A model generated the notes under the pieces. It did not search any database and was not told the origin of the DNA. It saw only the letters and a program-made list of their open reading frames with translations. From Panorpa germanica (Eukaryota; Arthropoda; Insecta; Mecoptera; Panorpidae), in contig OY783208.1 of assembly GCA_963678705.1 (NCBI GenBank), positions 19,370,207 through 19,434,206 on the forward strand: a stretch of DNA of 64,000 nt, written 5' to 3'. Each line of letters begins with the position of its first letter. The first letter of the stretch is position 1. The translations under genes were made by a program, and so were the position numbers. Shown here in pieces: positions 55,782 to 64,000 of this stretch.

Positions 55782-57516
55782 ATGAATCCTATGACGTAAG
55801 TATCTTTATTTTATTTAGGTTATGTTATGTTAGGTTATTAAATTTAGGTTATGTGTTAATTAAACTATGTATAAAATATGTTTCGAATTACAGTAATATA
55901 AAAAACATACAAAAGCTAAGTAATGAAGCGTTGAATTCTAATAATAAGACATCATGGCATGATCAATATAAGGATAGTGCGTGGATATTTATGGGAGGAC
56001 TACCCTATGATCTCACAGAGGGTGATATTATTTGTGTATTTTCACAGTAAGTTTGCATATATATATTTATCTAATCGAATACAATAGAATGTCTGTATTA
56101 CTACTTAACACAATTCTCTTTCAGATATGGTGAAATAGTTAACATAAATTTGATTCGTGATAAAGATAGTGGAAAGTCAAAAGGTTTCTGCTTCTTGTGT
56201 TATGAAGATCAAAGTTCTACTGTACTAGCTGTTGACAATTTAAATTCTTTGAAGGTACGTTAAGCATGTTTTATATAATTTTTGAATACATACTTTAAAC
56301 ATTTTGTTTGCTTTCAGATTCTTGGTCGTACTGTAAGAGTTGATCATGTTACAAACTACAAAGCACCAGACGAAACAAGAAAAAATGTCGATGATGAAAC
56401 ACGGAGACTCTACATGGAAGGCTGCGCACCAGTCGTGGAAAAGGTTCGTGTTAAAGAAGAACCGATTGATTTAAAACCCATTGTTGTTGGAGGAGTCCGA
56501 TTGCCACCTAGACTTCCGATTGGGAATATAAAACAGGAAGATGACGACATAAAAATAAATAAAAACATAAAGAAGGTATATGCATCTATTTCTTTAAATT
56601 AAAGAATAGTAAAAGTTTATTTCTAACCGATTGCGATTTTCTTATAGGAGAAGAAAGATAAGAAATCTAAAAAGGAAAAGAAGAATAGTAAATCCAAAAA
56701 GAAAAGTCGTGAAAGTAGCGAGACTTCAGAAGACAGCGACAGTTCTGAAGATGATAAGGTATAATAATATAAAAACATATGTGCTACGTTTGCAGTAACG
56801 TAACAAGAACTGTTGAATCTATATACGAGAAATTTTTTAAGGTTCTGGGGAAAAAATGAACAGACTAAATTCTGGTATTCCTATATATGTTCCCAACAAA
56901 AGCAAATTTTTATTTTCTATTTTAATTTAATGTTTAAATATATAAATAGTTCTGCTAAACATCTAAACTTCGGTGCCCCTAATTTCGCTACTGCTTCATT
57001 ACAATAGCTATTGCATTTTTATTAAAAATAACAATATTTACAGACACGCAAAGATAAGAAGACTAAACAGGTAAAGAAAAAAAACAAATCCAAAAAAGAG
57101 AAGCCACGAAAGCAGTGATGCAAGCATGAAAGCAAATGATAGAGTACGTAGTTTATAAAAATGTATACTTAACAGATTTTGATTAATTTTATCTATATTG
57201 AGAATTCTTTCATTTACAGAAAGCTAAATCACACAAGAAAAGTAAATCCAAGAAAACTAGACGCAGTATCAGTGAGTCACCAGATAGTGATAGCTCTAAT
57301 AATAATAAGGTAAAGTGAAAATATAAAATGTTTTAGATAGTCAACTGCTAAACCACATAGTATAGAATTAGATATATGATTTTTACATTTCAGAAAGGTA
57401 AATCACAGTCGAATAAAAAAGATAAATCCAAGAAAAGGAGTTACAAAAGCAGCAGCGATTCTGAAGAAAGTGATAGTTCGGATTATAGTAGCAACAAAAA
57501 ACGGAAAACAAAATAA
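55782..57516 (+). CDS. RBMX2: RNA-binding motif protein, X-linked 2 homologue (spliceosomal)
   Basis: Eight exons join in phase: 55782-55795, 55894-56046, 56125-56254, 56318-56575, 56648-56758, 57044-57070, 57220-57309 and 57394-57516, giving about 301 residues. The N-terminus MNPMTNIKNIQKLSNEA and the RRM match the RBMX2/Ist3 (Snu17) family closely: RNP2-like WIFMGGLP, then DLTEGDIICVFSQYGEIVNI, RNP1 KSKGFCFL and RTVRVDHV. The family belongs to the RES complex that helps the spliceosome bind pre-mRNA. The C-terminal exons are Lys/Ser-rich repeats. Exon 6 is given the donor CAG|GTAAAG at 57071; reading on to 57143 would shift the frame. This is a host gene, likely essential and broadly expressed. 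Confidence 0.9.
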
Positions 57517-57637
57517 AAATTATTTTTATAATTAATGCATTTATTTTTATTTCTTTTTTATGTACAAATTTTTATACACAGTTATTTTATTATAAGATAA
57601 TAAAAATTTGAAATAATAAACGATATTTTTATGATCT

Positions 57638-57955
57638 TCAAATTTCCAAAATGAAGTTGAATCCATGACCTCTTTGAGACTTAAAGTGCACGGTCACATG
57701 CTTCTGATTGATGCCCCCTTTTAGGAGCGTTGCGTATCCACCATAGCCATTCACATACTGGTCTCTTGCGTAGATGTAGTGGATAGTAGCGTTGTTTACA
57801 GAACCTTTAGCTGGAAATACTACATCCTTGGTTACAATTTGCAGTGCAGAGTAACTTTTTTGTACAATATCTTGATACAATAGTTTGTCGTGACTCAGAG
57901 ATAAGGCAACAGCAAAAACTGCTGCTAGAACCACAACAACTTGCAAGACTTTCAT
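57638..57955 (-). CDS. MBF2-family secreted protein
   Basis: 105 residues in one exon. Residues 1-19 (MKVLQVVVVLAAVFAVALS) are a signal peptide. The mature part has IHYIYARDQYVNGYGGYA, LLKGGINQKHVTVHFKSQRGHGFNF, the conserved heart of the insect MBF2 family (named after a Bombyx transcription co-activator, though most members are secreted). The size fits the family. A TATA box lies about 60 bases upstream on the same strand. It faces RBMX2 tail to tail, 120 bases apart. Role uncertain; members are often induced in saliva, gut or immunity. Confidence 0.88.
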   Translation of the reverse strand: MKVLQVVVVLAAVFAVALSLSHDKLLYQDIVQKSYSALQIVTKDVVFPAKGSVNNATIHYIYARDQYVNGYGGYATLLKGGINQKHVTVHFKSQRGHGFNFILEI

Positions 57956-58014
57956 GTTGAATGTTTCACAGTGCTACTAACAAATAAGTACACTTTACTG
58001 TTGACTTTACAATG

Positions 58015-58022
58015 TATTTATA
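58015..58022 (-). promoter_or_regulatory. TATA box of the MBF2-family gene
   Basis: TATAAATA on the minus strand, 60 bases before the ATG. The 5' UTR would be some 30 bases long if transcription starts at the usual distance. Confidence 0.65.
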
Positions 58023-58556
58023 CCTCATTTTAATCAATTGATGATAATATTTTTATATTGTCAATAATTTATTATGAACTCATTGTATGTACTTGTAGAT
58101 AATAATAATCCCAATTAAAATAATGAAATCATTTCTATTAATGATAGTAGTGTTTTTGTAATGCCCTCGTATGAGTGGATTTTGTAGTGTTTTCAAAAAT
58201 GTGTGATAGAATTTAAAAAATTAAATAAGTGTATGATAACGATTAGTTTTAAAAAGCAAGAATCAGAGCTATTGAAATCAAGAACTACAGTTATGCTGCT
58301 GCGTCATCTTGAAACTCATGTGCTTATATTTTAAATCATATTTAAATCCCGCTGGTTATTTAAGAATGAACTAATTACCGCATTAAGCTCCTGCCTATTT
58401 TAAAATGCAACCTACTCATCTTAAGTCTGTCAATTTGTGATTGCTGTAAAATTTGTATATGTTTATATCCAATCTTTGACTTCTATTGTTATACGCATAA
58501 TAGTTTTAATATATATCATTTAAATATAGTATAATAACCAAGTTTGTTCTTTTGCC

Positions 58557-59597
58557 ATGTCGACTTCTGCTGAAATAATTGAACAATTTTATGGAGTTTA
58601 TTTATTATATTGCAAAAATCCACAATACAAAGGAAGAACATATATAGGTTATACGGTGGATCCAAATAGAAGAATAAAACAGCATAATAGGGGGCAATAT
58701 GCTGGAGGCGCTAGAAAAACAAGTAACAAAGGTCCATGGTAATGACAAAATATTGCTGCCCATTAATGTTATTTATTTGTAATACAATACCACTAAAATA
58801 CATTTACTTTCATAGGATCATGTCAATGATTATTCATGGTTTTCCTAATAATATAGCTGCACTAAGGGTATAACATCACATATATTTTGAAATACATTTA
58901 GTTTAACATAAGTTTTTTTATAACATGTTTACATTGATCGACAGTTCGAATGGGCTTGGCAAATGCCTTTAAAATCTAGAAGATTAGCCCACTTGCCCGG
59001 GATAGCAAAATCTAGGAAAGAATATTTATTGCAATATAACATAAGAATATTATCCGAAATGTTACGAATAGGCCCTTGGAATCGATTGCCTCTTTCAGTT
59101 CGTTGGCTCAACGATGAATTTGTAACCGACTTTCCAGTAAGCATGCTTATGTTAGAAACAATATTAATTCTTAAATTAACTGAACGAAATGAATTTATTT
59201 TTCTTTTCAGATTAATAAACCTCCGCCGATGCATATTCCTATATGTTACGGACCAGTTATTAGCAAAAAAATACCAAATTCACAAATACAACTCACTCAA
59301 AAGAGTTCTGTTAATAACCTAGGCATATGCAATTTATGTAATAATATTATTTTAGAGTCTAAATCAAAAATAACTTGTCTCACACCCAAGTGTCAGTTGA
59401 AAACTCACGTTATATGTCTAGCGAACCGATTTTTAGAATCTGGCGAATATGTACCAGTTCAAGGGAAATGTCCTAAATGTGAAATTAACTTTTTGTGGGG
59501 CGATCTCGTTCGAAAGGCAAGAGGATGCTACAGTAATCTTAAAGATAAAAGTGATGATAGCTACAGTTCTGATTCAGAATTTAATGAAGATGAATAA
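58557..59597 (+). CDS. SLX1: Structure-specific endonuclease subunit SLX1
   Basis: Four exons in phase: 58557-58738, 58816-58867, 58945-59136 and 59211-59597, giving 270 residues, the usual family length. The N-terminal GIY-YIG nuclease shows [25 protein letters not shown] and a Glu in the FEWAWQMP segment. After a linker comes a RING-like C4HC3 zinc domain: [25 protein letters not shown] and [14 protein letters not shown]1 pairs with SLX4 to cut branched DNA in the nucleus, including Holliday junctions. The tail is acidic and Ser-rich. A poly(A) signal is probable soon after the stop but was not pinned down. Confidence 0.93.
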
Positions 59598-61367
59598 TAT
59601 TATAGAGAACTTTATAAATATCTTTCATAACGACTAGAAAAACAGAAACACTTCGATACCGCCTATTATTTAGTTAGGAATAAATTTAATTGTAGTTAGG
59701 AATTCAAACTTAATTAAAACATAAAATACAGCTGCTTTTTAATATTTTTTTTTTATCTAATATACATATATGTAGGTATATATTAAACTTTAGAAAATGT
59801 ATATAATTTTAAATTGTTACAAATAAATACACATATAAAAATAGCATATCAATTTTGGCGAAAAACCTGAACATGTTACAAATGTAAAATTTGATTAAAA
59901 ACTCATATATTAACTTTTTTACAGTAAATATATGTAAATGTGGACACATTAACTACAAAAGCAGTAAATATTAATATCAATTTTATAATAATTCTTTTAT
60001 TTTTTTGCAACTCTTAAAATGTGTATAAAGTTAAGATACATATTACTCCAAAAAATGCTATTGAAAATATTTACATATTTGAGAATCAACAAATATTATA
60101 CACAAAATACTTCAAAATTCCCTGAGATAAACAATAAAATTAGGAGATTTTTTTAACCAAATATGAGTAAACTTGTTAGTTTAAAAAAAAAGGTTGTAAT
60201 CTTACAATTGATTAAAAAAGTTAATAAACATATTAAACCCCATTTTTAAATCCGTGTTTCAAGCTCTACTAGATAATATTGCTTCAAATACAGTTTCTAA
60301 TAATATAAAATTTGCAAAAAATATTAACTATTGTTTTTCATCCATTATCGGAATCACATACGGTATTTCACAAAGTAATAATTGTAACAGTAAAACCGAG
60401 TTATCTCCGGACCTGCCTATTCTATACGTTAATTAGAATAAGTATCGCAACATACTTTTATCTACTTGCATTAATCAAAGTGAGATCTTTTAACTTAAAT
60501 ATACTGACGACATGGGTCATAAAAAAATAATATCATAAGTGACTTAAGTATCAAAATAATTATGTACGTATTAATTACGTATCAGTATAACCAACTATTA
60601 TTTTATAAATTATGTTTAACAAATTAAAATTATATAATACTGAAAATAACAATTTAAAAAGAATAATAACAATATTAACATATTTCAATGAAATTCTACT
60701 GTTAGTTTTACGGTTTGATTTGTCTACTAAGTACTGCTAACAGGTATCTTCAAAAACGTAATTGCTGAGAAAGTAAAACAAATATTAAAACCACTCTAAA
60801 TTAGCTTAAAATATTAAGTAACATATAAAAAGCAATTTTAAGCATACTGCATGTAAATAACCAAAAATATTAATTAATAAACATTAAATGTGATCTACGG
60901 TATATTCGCATTTTTTAATACAGCGGTTATCTTTTGTTGTATTTGGACACCATAAATTTTTTTACTAGTATCCATCACTTTATTGTAAAACTCTATTTTT
61001 TGTAAACCGAATAGTTTACGAGTTCTAGCAAAACATCTAGATAAGCTTTGGTGAACTAACATTTTGTTTCTTTAGATATTCGCAATGTTATATTCATTAC
61101 AGCGTTTTAATAGATGTAAACTATTATTATTATATACATAATAATAAATGAGAATATTTTCCTCATTCTAATAAAGAATTGTATATTTTGATAACTGAAA
61201 TATTAAATTAATTATATCAAAATATATATATCAAATTCAGAGAAAACTAGAGTGTAAATAAAAAGTGGTACCGAAAAAAAGAATACCAAACTTTACCCAT
61301 AGCCGAAGTGCAAGTTTATAGCAATATAATAGCGTTCAGTTTATATTATTAATTCATGTAATAGTAA
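59598..61367. other. AT-rich stretch between SLX1 and the Ly6-like gene
   Basis: No gene was recognised. Small open frames near 60254-60530 lack motifs and splice support. Part may be the long 3' UTR of the Ly6-like gene. Confidence 0.5.
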
Positions 61368-62890
61368 TTAATTATGATTAGCAACCATTAAAGCCAGAAT
61401 AGAAGTTACTATTATTATAAATCCATCTTTAACTCGAAAAGCGCCTGCTACAGTATCTTCAGTTTTTAGAGCAGGTGGTATAACTTCTTGTCCATTGCAA
61501 AGATCAGTTGTACAGGTTTTACAGTTCAACACTTCTTCTTTATTGTCTATAAGCACTTTTGAAAGATGTTTGCAGGTGATGCTTTCTGGTGTGCAGTTAC
61601 GGTCGGTATAGGCTTCATTATCTGTAAAAGAAATTCAGAATTAATTTGCGAAAATTTAATGAAAATAATTTTTTTGTTATTCTAAAAATTATCTAATATA
61701 TAAAATTCTCGTGTCGCGGTGTTTGTTCCCAAACTCCTCCGAAACGGCTGAACCGTTTTTGATAAAATTTTGTGTACTTATCGGGTAGGTTTGAAAATCG
61801 GCCAACATCTATTTTTCATACCCCTAAATGTTAAGGGTGGTCCACCCCAAAATTTCTTTTTTTATTTTTTAAACAAAATTATTTGTTTTTATTCTTTTAT
61901 GATTCAGCATTGAAAAATACATTTAATTCTAAATTTTCACCCTTATACGATCAACCCCTGATTTTTAATCGTGATTTTTATATTATTCTGTTCCATCCAC
62001 AGATCCACAAGATGGCAATCGAATATAATAATTGTAGTATACTATAATTTTCATGTATAGTTCTATCAACCAATTAGTTATCCGCACCAGGTGTCTCCCG
62101 TTGTCACTTTTCAACCAGCAAACATCATGGAGTAGGGGTGAGAACGAAGCTGGCTTCCATTCTCTCACTCACTATACAGTTTTCGTCCATTTTTTTTTTG
62201 GATTTATTTGTGTCTCGATCGTTGCAAATTGCAATAATTAGTAGTAGAAGTATGAATTATTTTCGATGTATAGATAGCAATCGTAATTTAATATATATTT
62301 GTTACTTTGATAAAGAATAATTTATTAACTTAAATAAAGTATACTTTAATTGTCTTACTTTAATCGTACCATGCTTCATTCCTCGTTGAATTATAATGAC
62401 ATCACCACACACGTATAGTGTTAGCTATTTTTAAAAATATTTCTTAAAAAAAAATATTTCCTAAAAAAATATTTCCTAGAATTAACGTATATGGCAAAAA
62501 AACGTTTGCCGGGTCAGCTAGTTAATTAATAAAACTTGTTCTTGTTTTTTAACTAATAAATATTGATTTAGAATGCCCCCTGTAAAATATAAATGTCGCC
62601 TTAACCAACAACCTATTGACCTTCATAATATCTTTTGTCCGTATAGCAAAGAAAAATTCGTCAGTTGTTTCTGCAATGCAATACGCAAATTATTAATTAA
62701 ATAGATTTACAATTTATATACTTACTATATTTTCCATGAAGTGTCACACACGCATATTTCAAATTTTCCACAGGAAGATGCTGTGCAATGAAAAATTCTT
62801 TTCCTTGTAATTCACAATCTACTTGTTGAAGATTTGGAAATCTGCTGTCACATTCAGGTCCTTTACAATTATAACAAATAAGTGCCGTTG
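61368..62890 (-). CDS. Ly6/uPAR (quiver-like) GPI-anchored protein, last two exons
   Basis: Exon 62890-62726 (acceptor GTTTCAG, donor GTAAGT) codes TALICYNCKGPECDSRF, then VDCELQGKE and YACVTLHGKY. Exon 61621-61368 continues in phase with NEAYTDRNCTPESITC, the DNxC-like CTTDLCNGQ and a hydrophobic end (GFIIIVTSILALMVANHN) typical of a GPI signal. Cysteine spacing fits the three-finger fold of insect Ly6 and quiver/sleepless proteins at the cell surface. The signal-peptide exon must lie further up the minus strand and was not found. The intron between these exons holds a Helentron-like element. Confidence 0.8.
61695..62522. mobile_element. Non-autonomous Helentron-like element in the Ly6 intron
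   Basis: It starts ATATAAAATTCTCGTGTCGCGG, then CTCCGAAACGGCTGAACCG, a sequence I recognise from many insect genomes as the end of Helentron elements. It ends GCCGGGTCAGCTAGTT. It has no coding capacity. The right terminus is related to the ACTAGC...CCCGGCG end of the element at 38339. Confidence 0.65.
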
Positions 62891-63682
62891 CTGAAACAAA
62901 AATATTAATAATTCAATATCCACATTGAAAAAGATGAACGCTAACGGAATATCATTAAGAATGTATAAGAATGGTATAAGAATTTGAAATTTAAATTATT
63001 TTATAAAAAAATGTTTTCCCATAAGTTGGCAGCACTATACTAAATTACTATGCCAAATTTCAGCAATATCTGTCATTCGGTTTGTTTTCAACTTCTAGTT
63101 AAATCAGCCAATGAACGAAATTATTGAAGAAAGAGTTGAAATGTTAAAAAAGATAGTGAATCTTTTTGATAGTGATAAAGAAAAAGATAGTTTTATCAAA
63201 AACATGTGATTACGAGTGGTACAAAGTGTTCAAGTAGGGTCAAGAGATCGTCGCTGTTAGATATTCGAGGGACAGACCCGATTAAAGCCATGAAACAAAA
63301 ATCGTCATAGATCTTGCTCAAACTTGGCATAATAATTGAATACAGTGCTACCAATTTACGGATCTTTTTACTCTATACAAATTCCCGTCACTTTTTGAAC
63401 ACACCTCGTTTAGTACGTTGTAGTAAATAGTAAATATAAAACTATGTCGTTATTGCATGTAATATTAATTGTCATGTTTTGAAATATTAACTTATTTTTA
63501 AGTAGAGTGTACAAGATAATTAATAAAATTAACGTTCTATGACTTCGATCAGAATTCGACCGACTGAATATGAACATTGATGCGTCAGTTCACAATCAGA
63601 AATGAAAAATAGTGCTGCCAGATTAAAAAAAAAATCATTCAATAGAATGAGCGTGAAATCATTTTTAAGAGGTCGTTTTTTT
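62891..63682. other. Upstream or intronic DNA of the Ly6-like gene
   Basis: No exon with a signal peptide could be recognised, and no repeat was identified apart from the MITE that follows. Confidence 0.4.
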
Positions 63683-64000
63683 AATGGGCTTGTGTCCTAT
63701 GTCTTGATTTCTATAAAACTGTACCATATACTTATAAAGTTGGTTACTAGAACCTCAAATGTCCAAATATTTTTTAATAACTCCTTATATGTTAGGAGAT
63801 ATTAACAATTAAAAAAGTCATTTTGTCTCTTTAATTATTAAAGGGATTCAACGTTGTACACATTCCAAATGCATGTGACATCACAACGCTGCCAACCTTA
63901 CAGCTCATAAATCTCTGCTATATGTATTTATATATCAAATATTATTTACAGCTATTTCAAGGAACAATAAAGTTCCAACATTAGATCTGCCGTAACAGGG
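63683..64000 (-). mobile_element. ISL2EU-derived MITE, cut by the window end
   Basis: It begins with the right terminus AATGGGCTTGTGTCC and the sub-terminal TATGTCTTGATTTCTATAAAA. It continues to AACAGGG at the last base. Confidence 0.75.

Noticed and set aside
60254..60530. Overlapping small ORFs between SLX1 and the Ly6-like gene
   Set aside because: No homology pattern, AT-rich, no splice or promoter support.

Overview
The window is nuclear DNA of an animal, most probably an insect. It is AT-rich, its genes have short introns with GT-AG borders, and it holds an MBF2-family secreted protein gene, arthropod-type C2H2 zinc-finger genes with IKxE-rich N-termini, an errantivirus-like Gypsy element, an ISL2EU-type PIF/Harbinger transposon, a purine-rich non-LTR retrotransposon and Helitron/Helentron sequences. 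The order (beetle, moth or other) cannot be settled from the sequence. No CRISPR array, rRNA or tRNA gene was seen.

Layout. (1) 1-1.9 kb: the last three exons of a DUF4806-domain gene, with a decayed LINE RNase H piece in its last intron. (2) 2-29.3 kb: six copies (A1-A6) of a duplicated block of about 3.5 kb, each carrying one C2H2 zinc-finger gene; A1-A4 point right, A5-A6 point left. Two genes are intact (A1; A2 has one damaged finger). A3 is a frameshifted pseudogene, A4 is cut in mid-finger and joined in frame to a Gypsy pol, A5 has a nonsense codon and A6 has lost its ATG. An ISL2EU-derived MITE family separates most blocks. (3) 16.9-22.05 kb: a 5'-truncated errantivirus-like element (RT-RNase H, integrase, a long env ORF, 3' LTR). 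(4) 29.3-38.3 kb: an ISL2EU transposon with perfect 15-bp terminal inverted repeats, a THAP+DDE transposase gene and an opposing SWIM-like/YqaJ gene. The latter is split by a 4.3-kb LINE flanked by a 12-bp target duplication. (5) 38.3-40.1 kb: an internally deleted Helitron. (6) 40.1-55.4 kb: a second set of duplications, with two DUF4817 HTH genes and two long zinc-finger genes of another family (ZNF7, ZNF8), both frameshifted; one duplicate carries a Harbinger MITE that its sister lacks. (7) 55.8-62.9 kb: ordinary host genes: RBMX2, an MBF2-family peptide, SLX1 and a Ly6/quiver-like GPI-anchored protein. (8) The window ends in another MITE copy.

The genes do not form a pathway. RBMX2 is a spliceosomal RNA-binding protein, SLX1 a structure-specific nuclease subunit, and MBF2 and Ly6 are secreted or surface proteins. 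The main story is evolutionary: zinc-finger genes multiply and decay inside blocks shared with transposons, and several insertions can be ordered in time because duplicate blocks in the same window preserve empty sites.
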